DNA of 64,000 nucleotides from Desulfogranum mediterraneum DSM 13871 (lineage in GTDB: Bacteria > Desulfobacterota > Desulfobulbia > Desulfobulbales > Desulfobulbaceae), in assembly GCF_000429965.1 (NCBI RefSeq), contig NZ_AUCW01000012.1, positions 169,675 through 233,674 on the forward strand, read 5' to 3'. Made by a program: the position numbers and the translations under genes. This document shows positions 47,566 to 56,210 of the stretch, piece after piece. A model generated the notes under the pieces. That model had not been told where the DNA came from. It was given only the letters and a program-made list of their open reading frames with translations, and did no database searches. Numbering within the stretch: position 1 is the first letter of the stretch; every line of letters begins with the position of its first letter.

Positions 47566-48852
47566 ATGAACACCAGGCACAACGCCTCCGCCGGAGGTAA
47601 CCGCCCTGCTCCTCGACGGAGGAAGCTGTGGGAAGGAAAGGAAGGGTATCACTGCTCAATCGTCGGGACCTGCCTGCGGCGAGCCGACATCCGAAGACTG
47701 GCCAGGAAGAGGCTCTATGGTTTGAGCAGCACCATGGACGATTTCCAGATCCACACCAATCTGGTCAACCAGGCAAGTCAACGCTGCCCGCAGTCCAGGG
47801 CCCTGCACAAGCTGCTCGATCTGAAGCACCGCAAGGCGATTAACCGCTACAAGAGGGCAGAGGACGACGACGCCATACACGGTCTCTGGACAAGGGATCT
47901 GGACAAGGGTGCTGTTGCCGGCGCCTATTGGGCGGTCATGACCCACCCGACCATAAGCAGTGAGCTCCGCTCACAAATATACGGCCAGGTCCATATGCTT
48001 TCCCACGATGTCTTTGCATCCTCCCAAAAGGAGCGCCAGAGCGCCAATGAACTGCGCTCCAAGCTGGCCCTCCTGGAGAAGGTGCTGCTCTCAGAGCGGC
48101 AACTGGCTCGAAAGGAAAAAAAACAGCACCTGGCAGACCAGGACGAGCTGGCCAAAATGCAGGCCACCCAGGAGTGCTTGCTGGCGGAGCAGCGAGAGCT
48201 GCTGACAAGGATTACCACCTTGGAATCAGGCGCAGATCGGGCAGAGCTTGAAAAGAGGATAGAGACGCTCCAGGAGGATCTGCTTGCTGTCCGCCAGAAA
48301 AATGCCGGCTTGCAGGGAACAGGCGACCTCCTTGCCGCTCAACTTGAGCAGAGCAGAGAACTGCTTGAGGTGGCCTGGGATAATGTGGACGACCTTGAGT
48401 CCAGGTGCAAGGCCCTTCAGCGGGAAAAGGAGGAGTTGGCTCTGGAAATCCTCTCCATGGAAACGGCCATGATCCTAAACGCAACCACGGCCACCCCAGA
48501 CTGCGAACATTGCAGCGATCAGCATACGGAAAGGTGTCCGGGGCCTGATCTCTGCGGCAAGACCGTCCTCTATGTCGGCGGCCTGAGCAAGATGGTCCCC
48601 CGCTACCGGGAGATGGTGGAAAAGATGAACGGGCGCTTCATCCACCATGACGGCGGCAAGGAGGCATCGCGCAACCAGCTGCCGAAAATGCTCCACACCG
48701 CCGATGCCGTGCTCTGCCCCATAGACTGCGTAAGCCATGATGCCACCAACTGTGTGAAGCGTATCTGCAAACGCAACCAGAAACCCTATGTGATGATGCG
48801 AAGTTCCGGGCTCTCATCACTGGCAAAAGGGCTCACCAAGATTATTCAATAG
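47566..48852 (+). CDS. DUF2325 protein with long coiled coil
   Basis: 428 residues. A helical N-terminal domain (KLWEGKEGYHCSIVGTCL and CLRRADIRRLARKRLYGL) is followed by a coiled coil at about 150-305. A cysteine-rich linker comes next (CEHCSDQHTERCPGPDLC). The C-terminal DUF2325 domain runs from about 335 (KTVLYVGGLSKMVPRYREMV, then HTADAVLCPIDCVSHDA and KPYVMMRSSGLSSL). DUF2325 is uncharacterised. The Cys/His linker could bind metal or an Fe-S cluster. ATG 47566 is chosen for GGAGA 5 bases upstream. It lies between the porin and flavodoxin genes, so an iron-related role is suspected. Confidence 0.75.
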   Translation: MNTRHNASAGGNRPAPRRRKLWEGKEGYHCSIVGTCLRRADIRRLARKRLYGLSSTMDDFQIHTNLVNQASQRCPQSRALHKLLDLKHRKAINRYKRAEDDDAIHGLWTRDLDKGAVAGAYWAVMTHPTISSELRSQIYGQVHMLSHDVFASSQKERQSANELRSKLALLEKVLLSERQLARKEKKQHLADQDELAKMQATQECLLAEQRELLTRITTLESGADRAELEKRIETLQEDLLAVRQKNAGLQGTGDLLAAQLEQSRELLEVAWDNVDDLESRCKALQREKEELALEILSMETAMILNATTATPDCEHCSDQHTERCPGPDLCGKTVLYVGGLSKMVPRYREMVEKMNGRFIHHDGGKEASRNQLPKMLHTADAVLCPIDCVSHDATNCVKRICKRNQKPYVMMRSSGLSSLAKGLTKIIQ

Positions 48853-48885
48853 GCACCAAACCACAGCTCATCCGAGGAGAGATCC

Positions 48886-49230
48886 ATGAAAATTAACGCC
48901 AACCAACGTAACGGCAACCTACACATCAACCTTAAGGGGTCCTTTAACGAAGAGACGGCTTTGAGGGTAACCGTTATCATGGCTCGCACCTACCTGGGAA
49001 CGGGCAATGTCTTCATTCATACCGAGGGTATTTCCACCATCACCCCTGCCGCACAGTTCGCCTTTAACGACCTCGTCTCCAGGTCCAAGCTGCCGGAAAA
49101 GAAGATCTACCTCATGGGTGAGAAGGGACTGGCACTCTGCCACGATGCAGGCAAGGTGATCATCCGCCCCAAGCAGGCCTGCGGAGAGGGCGGCTGCGGC
49201 AGATGCGGCTGCGCCAAGAAGGCAGCCTGA
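48886..49230 (+). CDS. Small protein with cysteine-rich C-terminus, unknown function
   Basis: 114 residues. The first 95 form an alternating strand/helix pattern (GNLHINLKGSFNEETALR, then NVFIHTEGISTITPA) that faintly recalls STAS-type folds. The last 16 residues hold CGEGGCGRCGC, four closely spaced cysteines suited to binding iron, copper or zinc. ATCCATG is preceded by CGAGGAGAG. It lies 33 bases after the DUF2325 gene and 38 bases before flavodoxin. I do not recognise a named family. Confidence 0.6.
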   Translation: MKINANQRNGNLHINLKGSFNEETALRVTVIMARTYLGTGNVFIHTEGISTITPAAQFAFNDLVSRSKLPEKKIYLMGEKGLALCHDAGKVIIRPKQACGEGGCGRCGCAKKAA

Positions 49231-49268
49231 CCATTCGACCAATACAACAACTCTCAGAGGAGTACACC

Positions 49269-49715
49269 ATGGCAAAGACCCTGATTATCTACGGTTCAAC
49301 CACAGGCAACACAGAGATGGTAGCGGAACAGATAGGCGACTATCTTCAGGAAAAGGGAGCAGAGGTGACGCTCAGAGACGTCAGCAACGCCAGGGTGGAG
49401 GAGCTGACAGCGGGGTGGGATTGTGTTCTGCTCGGCGCCTCGACCTGGGGTGATGAGGAGATAGAGTTCCAGGAAGACTTTGAACCCTTTTACCATAACC
49501 TTGACCAGGCCGAGCTCAAGGGACTCCGAGTCGGCGTATTCGGCTGCGGCGACTCAAGCTTCCCCCACTATTGCGGTGCTGTTGACCTGCTTGACCAAAA
49601 GATGACCGAGCTGGGAGCAGAGCTGCTCAACGAGCCCCTGCGTATCGATGGGGAACCGGATGCGTCGGCTGCCGATATCCGGCAGTGGGCCGCCGAACTC
49701 AGCACGACCATCTAA
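49269..49715 (+). CDS. Flavodoxin
   Basis: 148 residues. The FMN phosphate loop is YGSTTGNTE at residues 8-16, the isoalloxazine loops are ASTWGDEE and FGCGDSSFPHYCGAVD, and LLNEPLRIDGEP is at the C-terminus, all typical of Desulfovibrio-type short-chain flavodoxins. It carries single electrons in place of ferredoxin when iron is scarce. ATG 49269 has AGAGGAG upstream; the earlier in-frame start would overlap the previous gene. Last gene of the iron-response cluster. Confidence 0.94.
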   Translation: MAKTLIIYGSTTGNTEMVAEQIGDYLQEKGAEVTLRDVSNARVEELTAGWDCVLLGASTWGDEEIEFQEDFEPFYHNLDQAELKGLRVGVFGCGDSSFPHYCGAVDLLDQKMTELGAELLNEPLRIDGEPDASAADIRQWAAELSTTI

Positions 49716-49723
49716 GCCTGCCG

Positions 49724-49757
49724 GCCGGCAGGAGCGGCCTCTTCCTTCCCTGCCGGC
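49724..49757 (+). terminator. GC-rich hairpin after flavodoxin
   Basis: GCCGGCAGG and CCTGCCGGC form a perfect 9-bp stem with a 16-base loop, 9 bases after the flavodoxin stop. No U-run. The remaining 215 bases before the convergent SecA-like gene show no gene. Confidence 0.4.
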
Positions 49758-49972
49758 CTGGCCGTGTTCCTGTGTCGCTGGAACAGCGAGGTGGTTTAGA
49801 AAAAGTGGACACTCACTTAAGGGCTTGTCCGAATTTTTGACGCACCGCCACCTCTCAACTTGCTACACCTTAAACAAAGGCACATATGGTCTTGACAAGG
49901 GGGCGCTATACTCCTCTTAACAGGCCGAGCTGAGCGAACGATCTCTGCCCTGCTGAGCTCTCTGCTTTTTTC

Positions 49973-51976
49973 TTACTCTAATCGTCCGCTAAAGCCGAGT
50001 AAGCTAGTGACACGCTCATCCATCTCCATAAGATCGCGTCGTATCTGAAGGTGGTAGCGCTCTCTTGCAGACTGGGCAAGGGCCATGCTGATCAGGCCAA
50101 TATGCTGCGATAATGGTTTCTCTTGCTGCACCAGACCACCAAGAAAGCTCAAGAGCATAGGACCAAGGTAGTGCTGGAGGAGTTCATCATCAACAGAGAG
50201 GATTGTTTCATAACTGCCCGGATCTCCCTGCCTGCCGCAACGGCCATACAGTTGACGGTCAATCCGTCGTGCTTCGTTACCTTCAGTGGCGATTATGTGC
50301 AGCCCACCTATTTCGGCAACACCTTCCTCCAGAGGAATATCGGTGCCACGGCCTGCCATATTGGTTGCAATGGTAATGGCGCCTTTACCTCCAGCCTGGG
50401 CGACAATCTCTGCTTCTTGAGCATCCTGGCGCGCATTCAGGACCTGATGCCTTAGGCCCGCGCCCCTGAGCATGCTGCTCAGGTGTTCAGATGCAGCAAC
50501 AGAGCGGGTCCCCACCAGTATTGGTCGTCCCTGCTTGTGCATTGTTCTGATCTGCGTGATGACACCATTCCATTTTGTTGCTTGATCAGGAAAAATACGC
50601 CGAGCCAACTCCCTGCGTCGAGGCGGCTTATTCGTTGGCACCTTGACGACAACTAAACCGTAAACCGACCATAATTCCCGCTGCACTTCCCGGGCAGTAC
50701 CTGTCATGCCTGCAAGGCAGATATACCGCCTGAAAAACCTCTGATAGGTCAAACGGGCCAGGTGTTCCCGCTGACCGCTAAGCTCGCAGTTTTCTTTGAT
50801 TTCAACCAACTGGTGCAGCCCCCGCTCCCAGGATCGATCTGCCATGACCCGCCCTGTATTCTCATCAATGATCAGTACCTTCCCATCCTGCACAAGGTAG
50901 TGACGGTCCAACTGATACAAATTTTGGGCTGCAAGGGCCTGACAGACAAGTTCTTCCCTTTGCCTGGTACCATTCCAGATTCCTCCTATTGCCTTGCTCA
51001 ATGCAGCAATGCGCCTGCTGCCCTCATCACTTAAATGAACTCGACGTCCCTGATGGTCCAGGGTGAAATCAATATCGTTGCGCAATGATTCGGCCAATGC
51101 CATTGCCCGAAAATAGGCCTGTTCTTCCTCTGGGTTTTCGGTGTTTCGCGAGATGATAAGGGGCGTACGTGCCTCGTCAATAAGTACACTGTCAGCTTCA
51201 TCCACAATCGCAAAGCAGAGCCCCTGCAGAAACAGACGTTCTTTACGCGATTTTTTATTATGCAACCGTTCGAGTTGGAGGCGCAAACGACCGTGATCAT
51301 CACCAAGAACGAGACGATCCCGAAGGTAATCAAAGGCGAGTTGTTTATTGGTGCAATAGGTAATATCTCCGGCATAGGCGGAACGCCGTTGGCCGGGATC
51401 CATTTTCTCGGTAACAGCGCCAACCCGTAGTCCCAGTGCCTGGTAAATTGGCCCCATTGATTCGGCATCACGGGTCACAAGATAGTCGTTGACCGTAACG
51501 ATATGGACCGGGATACCGGCAAGGGCTGCGGCGGCGGCAGCAAGGGTGGCGGTGAATGTTTTTCCTTCTCCGGTTTCCATCTCCGCAAGCCTGCCATGCA
51601 CCATGATCCAGCCACCAATCAGTTGCGTGTCGAAATGACGCATATTGATGGTTCGGCCAGCTGTTTCCCGGATCAAGGCAAAGGCCTTTCTGGTAAGATC
51701 GGTTGTCAGGCCATGCTGATGAAGCTGTAGTCGAAGTTTTTTTGCATATTCTGCCAATGCTGTGTCATCAAGTTTTTCAATTTGCCGGCAATGATGATGA
51801 ATCGCAGCAAGTGTACGACGCAACGCCCCGCTGCGATATACGGTTAGGGAACGTACAAGACCTGTACAAGAGCTGACGGCACCATGGAGAAATTCTCTTT
51901 TTTGGGGCGAACGTTCCGGGTAGAAACCGTTGACAATGCCTGGTTGCGGTATTGCCGACAGGCGGTGGTTAAACAT
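49973..51976 (-). CDS. Shortened SecA paralogue (accessory translocase ATPase)
   Basis: 667 residues, versus about 850-900 for housekeeping SecA. The motor is complete: Walker A METGEGKTFTATLA, VNDYLVTRDAE, Walker B DEADSVLIDEARTPLIIS, CLAGMTGTA, ATNMAGRGTDIPL and the arginine-finger region QLYGRCGRQGDPG. The protein-crosslinking insert is present in the middle. The C-terminus stops soon after DDELLQHYLGPML with a short helical part, so the HWD, most of the scaffold helix end and the zinc/SecB-binding tail are missing. ATG 51976 overlaps the M50-HlyD gene by 8 bases. Its position at the end of an adaptor/TolC/adhesin locus points to a dedicated substrate. Confidence 0.88.
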   Translation of the reverse strand: MFNHRLSAIPQPGIVNGFYPERSPQKREFLHGAVSSCTGLVRSLTVYRSGALRRTLAAIHHHCRQIEKLDDTALAEYAKKLRLQLHQHGLTTDLTRKAFALIRETAGRTINMRHFDTQLIGGWIMVHGRLAEMETGEGKTFTATLAAAAAALAGIPVHIVTVNDYLVTRDAESMGPIYQALGLRVGAVTEKMDPGQRRSAYAGDITYCTNKQLAFDYLRDRLVLGDDHGRLRLQLERLHNKKSRKERLFLQGLCFAIVDEADSVLIDEARTPLIISRNTENPEEEQAYFRAMALAESLRNDIDFTLDHQGRRVHLSDEGSRRIAALSKAIGGIWNGTRQREELVCQALAAQNLYQLDRHYLVQDGKVLIIDENTGRVMADRSWERGLHQLVEIKENCELSGQREHLARLTYQRFFRRYICLAGMTGTAREVQRELWSVYGLVVVKVPTNKPPRRRELARRIFPDQATKWNGVITQIRTMHKQGRPILVGTRSVAASEHLSSMLRGAGLRHQVLNARQDAQEAEIVAQAGGKGAITIATNMAGRGTDIPLEEGVAEIGGLHIIATEGNEARRIDRQLYGRCGRQGDPGSYETILSVDDELLQHYLGPMLLSFLGGLVQQEKPLSQHIGLISMALAQSARERYHLQIRRDLMEMDERVTSLLGFSGRLE

Positions 51977-54107
51977 GGAATTGTCGCAGAAAAAGCTGGC
52001 GAAGACAGCGGTACCATTGCAGGCCCAGTGGTTCGTAGCCGTGATCAAACAGGGCATACACCCGTTCCCCTATCCGCACCTGTCCCATCTTGAAGGGATA
52101 ATTAAACTCAAGCTGAAATGTTTTCCTTAACGTCTGTGTCCCCTGGGGATCTCCTGGTGCCACTGCTATCTTACCACCTCCGCCGGTACCGAGCACAGGA
52201 CTGGGGAGGTACTCGCTTGCTGCTGGAATTTCTCTGTTAACGGTAGTGGTCAAAAGGGTGTCGAGGCTACCGGCCAGCCTGAGCTCAACCCCTCTTGTCC
52301 GTTCTCTGACCAGGGCAATATCATCCTGCCGGACCACCACAAGCACAGACGACCTGCCTGCCCCTACGATATATCCAAGAAGATCTCCCTGTTTGACAAA
52401 GCGACCCGCTAGATTTTTGGCATCGGGCAACACCAGAAGCCCCTGACCGGGACTACGAATAGTCAGCTCGTTCATCCTTTCCAGGGTACGGGTCAGGTCG
52501 GCTTGAGCCGCGTTTTTTTTATCTTTGAGGATCTCTCGCTGAACCCGTGATTGCAGGGGCTCGGCATTATATTGAGCCCTTACTTCCTCAACATTCGCCT
52601 TAAGCACACGTGCCTCAGCTTCTATGTACGGGTCTACACAACGGATGAGAGGGTCCCCGACAGCCACTGCTTGACCATCCTCTGCCAGCAGGTCAGCGAT
52701 AAAGCAGTCTGTGCCTGCGCGGACCCGGGAATGTTCCGGTAAAGATACGACCCCTTCAGCACGGGTTCTCAGTGGGGCAGGAACAACAAAGAGCATAATC
52801 AAGGTCAGGACGGCGGACAGCAGAGAAGCGGTGACGAAACGTGTTCGCTTTCTACGGCCGGCAACGCTCTGAAAGAAGGAGTAGCTGTTACGAATCGCAG
52901 GAACAATAATCTGGGTGCAGATCGCCCACAGGGCAATCAGAACGCCGACAAAAAAGAACTTGCTGCTGATAAAGAGCGCCAGAAGTGCCAATACCAACAA
53001 ACGGTAACAAAAAGAGATAATTCCGTAAGCAACGAACCAGAGAGGTTCTCCCTTCGAGGTAACCGGTGAAGCAGCATCTGTAACGCCGAACAGGTAACGC
53101 TGCAGGAGGTAACCGAGGTAACGAGTTGATCGTTGACCGAGATTTGGAATCTCAATCCAATCTGCCAGGATATAATAGCCATCATAGCGAAGCAATGGAT
53201 TACCATTGAACAGCAGCGTCGAGATGCCACCCACCAGCATGATGTTATAGGCAATAGTACTCACCTGCCCTGACTCAACATTGAGCCAGATAAAAAGAGC
53301 CGCTGCAGCAACAAATAACTCAACCGCCATTCCGGCAGCAGCGACAGCCATCCGCCTGCGCTTATCAGGAAAGGCAGCTGATGACGAAGCCTCGACGTAA
53401 GGGATCGGCGTGAAGGCGAGCAACATAAGGCCCATCTCATGGACCTCACCACCCCATATACGGGTGGCAAAGGCGTGACCAAGTTCGTGCAGGAGCTTGA
53501 CCGCAGGATAAACACACCAAAGAAGAAGAAGATTCTCAGGAGTGAAAACTCGATCAGCCATATTTTGGCTCAATTCCGGCCAATGAAGAGCAGCAAGCAC
53601 CACAGCTGTGCCGACAAAGAGAAACCATATCAGCAATCCTGACCAGCTAAAAAGCGGCCTGACCAGCGGCATCCATTTGACGAGAAAGCGATCGGGATCA
53701 AGGAGAGGAAATCGCAGGGCAAATGGATTTTTAAACCGCTGTTTCCATTTACCCCGCTGCATGCTCTGACGCTGAAACAACTCCTGGGTATCCGGGGGAA
53801 CACTACTTTGCAGCACATCGATGGAATGGAGCTGACTGAGCAGACGGATAATTTCATCCTGGGATGGCACCTGATCACCGAGCAGGGCAGAGGCAGCATC
53901 CCAAATGGCAGCCACGGTTCTTTGCCCATCCATCAAGGAGATGACAAGATAGGCATTTGTATTAAATCGATGCTGCCGCCCTGATGAGGGATCCTGGAGG
54001 ACATACCAGTTCTCGTTACGGTAGACATGTCGATGGAGAACCACATGCCTACGCAAACTCGGCTTGATGTCCGCCACCCGGTACCAATATGTACTGTAAA
54101 GGGACAT
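51969..54107 (-). CDS. PqqD-like/M50 protease/HlyD adaptor fusion protein
   Basis: 712 residues. Residues 1-110 look like a PqqD/winged-helix peptide-binding domain (YVLQDPSSGRQHRFNTNAYL and LLSQLHSIDVLQ). An S2P/M50 membrane metalloprotease domain then has the zinc motif HELGH (in VKLLHELGHAFA), FTPIPYVEASSSAAFPDKRRR and the third ligand region NPLLRYDGYYILADWIE. Further membrane helices follow. The last 290 residues, after one helix, form a HlyD/biotinyl-lipoyl adaptor (LPEHSRVRAGTDCFIADLL, then ADGQAVAVGDPL). ATG 54107 is used; a GTG three codons earlier is possible. The stop overlaps the secA-like start. Confidence 0.85.
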   Translation of the reverse strand: MSLYSTYWYRVADIKPSLRRHVVLHRHVYRNENWYVLQDPSSGRQHRFNTNAYLVISLMDGQRTVAAIWDAASALLGDQVPSQDEIIRLLSQLHSIDVLQSSVPPDTQELFQRQSMQRGKWKQRFKNPFALRFPLLDPDRFLVKWMPLVRPLFSWSGLLIWFLFVGTAVVLAALHWPELSQNMADRVFTPENLLLLWCVYPAVKLLHELGHAFATRIWGGEVHEMGLMLLAFTPIPYVEASSSAAFPDKRRRMAVAAAGMAVELFVAAAALFIWLNVESGQVSTIAYNIMLVGGISTLLFNGNPLLRYDGYYILADWIEIPNLGQRSTRYLGYLLQRYLFGVTDAASPVTSKGEPLWFVAYGIISFCYRLLVLALLALFISSKFFFVGVLIALWAICTQIIVPAIRNSYSFFQSVAGRRKRTRFVTASLLSAVLTLIMLFVVPAPLRTRAEGVVSLPEHSRVRAGTDCFIADLLAEDGQAVAVGDPLIRCVDPYIEAEARVLKANVEEVRAQYNAEPLQSRVQREILKDKKNAAQADLTRTLERMNELTIRSPGQGLLVLPDAKNLAGRFVKQGDLLGYIVGAGRSSVLVVVRQDDIALVRERTRGVELRLAGSLDTLLTTTVNREIPAASEYLPSPVLGTGGGGKIAVAPGDPQGTQTLRKTFQLEFNYPFKMGQVRIGERVYALFDHGYEPLGLQWYRCLRQLFLRQFHV

Positions 54108-54166
54108 AGCTATCACCGCTCAACAATTAAAACAGCAAGAGAAATTGGCCCTGGTTTAACAGCCCA

Positions 54167-55930
54167 CTAGGGCCAAAAAGCCCAAAACCTCATTCGCAAC
54201 CAATTAACGAATCGATGGCTCACTATCCAAATCAACCGCCGCTGATCAATATCAATCTTAGCGACCCCCTCCATACCGGGACGCAGCAAATCAGAAGATT
54301 CCTCTATTTTCGCTTCCACCTGAAAGAAATTACGCCCCTCTTCAGCGATTGATACAGGAGTGATCTTGTCTACAGTGAAACGAAACGCTTGTCTTGGCAT
54401 GCCGGAAAGGACCAGGTTGCCATGTTGTCCCTTGAGGACCTTGCCAACATCACGTTCATCGACCTTAAGCATGACCCTGTAGGCATCTAAGGGAGCAACC
54501 GTAAACAACACCTGACCTCGCTGGACCGGTGAACCAAGGGATTGACTGAGGTCACCACTGACAACGAGACCATCAAAAGGTGCTGTCAGCCTTGTCCGAG
54601 CACGTTTCTCATTCACAAGGTTCAGCTGAGCCTCTGCCTGCCTTATCCTGGCACTGACTATACTGACCCGAGAACGATCATGTTTGGCAAGGGCATCGCG
54701 ATACTCGGTTTGGAGTTGCTCTAACTGACTTGACCATCTCCGATTCTCAAGGTTGAGATCCTTGTCGTCAAGGGTGGCAAGGACATCACCGCTGTGGATA
54801 ATATCGCCGGCCCGGACAGTCGTCTGCGCAATATAGCCATCCTGGGGAGCAACAACTACCCGCTGTATCAGGGCTTCCAATCGCGCATTCGTTGCAACCC
54901 GAAATTCGCCGAAGACAAAGAAGAGAGTCGCGGCAACAAGACAGAGGGAGAGGAGGGAAAATTTAAGGGCCAGGTGCCCGGGCCCCAAAATACGCGCCAT
55001 AAGATGCTTGCAGGCATGGGCTATACGTATGGGCAGCCACTGTTCATCACGCAGCCTTACTTCAAGTACAGGGCCGACGATGGATACAATATGTTCAAGA
55101 TGTTCTCTTGTTGCCTGATCAAAAAGATCATCTGTCCCCCTTTCGATCAACACTGCCCCTGAAACCTTCCCATGGCTGACGAAGGGAACCGTTAGAGACG
55201 CTCCAATGCCATAGAGATCAAGCAGGGTCGCATGACAGCGGGTAACGAGAACCGCATCATCGCTTTGGGGATAGCTAATGGCACATCCCTGGTCCATGGC
55301 CTCGTGCATTGCTTCGCCGATATCACGGATCAGGTTGGATTTTTGATCGAATCCAGCGCTATGCGACACTGCTACGACTTTGACTGAACGCCCACGGAGG
55401 AAGCCGATACTGGCCCGTTCACAGGAAAGACGATCACTCAGCTCGGAGACCACATCGGTGGCTGCCTCTTGAACGTGTTCGTGTTCCAGGCAGGAGGCGA
55501 CAAGTTCCAGCAAGGTAACCAGTTGCTGATTATCACCCGATCCCTGTTCCTTAAGAAAGGCCTCAAGCCAGACTGTCGAATCTTGAATAAAGAGGATGAT
55601 CGCCTGATGTTTTACGGGGATACGACGGGTAACCTGGAGTACAACAACACCATACAGCTTTTTTTTCAAGAAAAGTGGGCAGGCAATGAGATCTTGTGGT
55701 TCACCGGTATTGACGCCTGCATCTTTTTTCGGCAAGACGATGTCCTTCCCCTCCGACAAGGCCGTTTTTGCCACATCTACCAATTCTTGATAATCAGTAA
55801 GTCCTTCCGGAAAAAGTGCAGAGGGGGTGTACTTGCCGTTCTCTGATGTCTCCAGAAATACGACCGCACGGCTTATGCCATTTATTTGTCTGCAGAGTGC
55901 ATTGAGCCAGTTGCGTGTATAATGATTCAT
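54167..55930 (-). CDS. GAF domain-HlyD adaptor fusion protein
   Basis: 587 residues. The N-terminal 310 residues hold one clear GAF-type sensor region (ELSDRLSCERASIGFLRG, then LYGIGASLTVPFVSHGKVSG), with a second GAF-like segment before it (ISRAVVFLETSENGKY). One membrane helix is at about 335-355 (LKFSLLSLCLVAATLFFVFG). The periplasmic part is a membrane-fusion protein: lipoyl half-motifs VVAPQDGYIAQTTVRAGD and LTAPFDGLVVSGDLSQSLG flank an alpha-hairpin (about 410-470). The cytoplasmic GAF part suggests that adaptor activity responds to a ligand or redox signal. It lies 59 bases before the M50-HlyD gene. Confidence 0.85.
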   Translation of the reverse strand: MNHYTRNWLNALCRQINGISRAVVFLETSENGKYTPSALFPEGLTDYQELVDVAKTALSEGKDIVLPKKDAGVNTGEPQDLIACPLFLKKKLYGVVVLQVTRRIPVKHQAIILFIQDSTVWLEAFLKEQGSGDNQQLVTLLELVASCLEHEHVQEAATDVVSELSDRLSCERASIGFLRGRSVKVVAVSHSAGFDQKSNLIRDIGEAMHEAMDQGCAISYPQSDDAVLVTRCHATLLDLYGIGASLTVPFVSHGKVSGAVLIERGTDDLFDQATREHLEHIVSIVGPVLEVRLRDEQWLPIRIAHACKHLMARILGPGHLALKFSLLSLCLVAATLFFVFGEFRVATNARLEALIQRVVVAPQDGYIAQTTVRAGDIIHSGDVLATLDDKDLNLENRRWSSQLEQLQTEYRDALAKHDRSRVSIVSARIRQAEAQLNLVNEKRARTRLTAPFDGLVVSGDLSQSLGSPVQRGQVLFTVAPLDAYRVMLKVDERDVGKVLKGQHGNLVLSGMPRQAFRFTVDKITPVSIAEEGRNFFQVEAKIEESSDLLRPGMEGVAKIDIDQRRLIWIVSHRFVNWLRMRFWAFWP

Positions 55931-56210
55931 GAGCGACCAATCATATGAACAACATCTCTGTTAAAGGCATTACACCCAAGAAGTAGCGACTTCTTAGATG
56001 TCAGGAACAGCTCGTCAGCATGAAAAAAAACTCTTTTTGGCCGGAACAGTGGAGAGCCGAAGTCGTGACTTTAGCTCTTCTGGTTCAACAGCTGTTTTGG
56101 ATCTATGGTTTTGAGGTAGCACAAGACAGAAAAGCAGACCGCCTGTGGTTGAACGGCAGATACTCTGCGCACAGAGTTGGTCAGATCATCAGCAGTCGTT
56201 TTAGAAAATA
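55931..56210. other. 280-base gap in the export operon
   Basis: It lies between the tolC stop and the GAF-HlyD start. A hairpin (AAGAAGT/ACTTCTT, 4-base loop) is at 55978-55995. A plus-strand ORF from 56020 overlaps tolC and looks spurious. No promoter is assigned. Confidence 0.35.
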
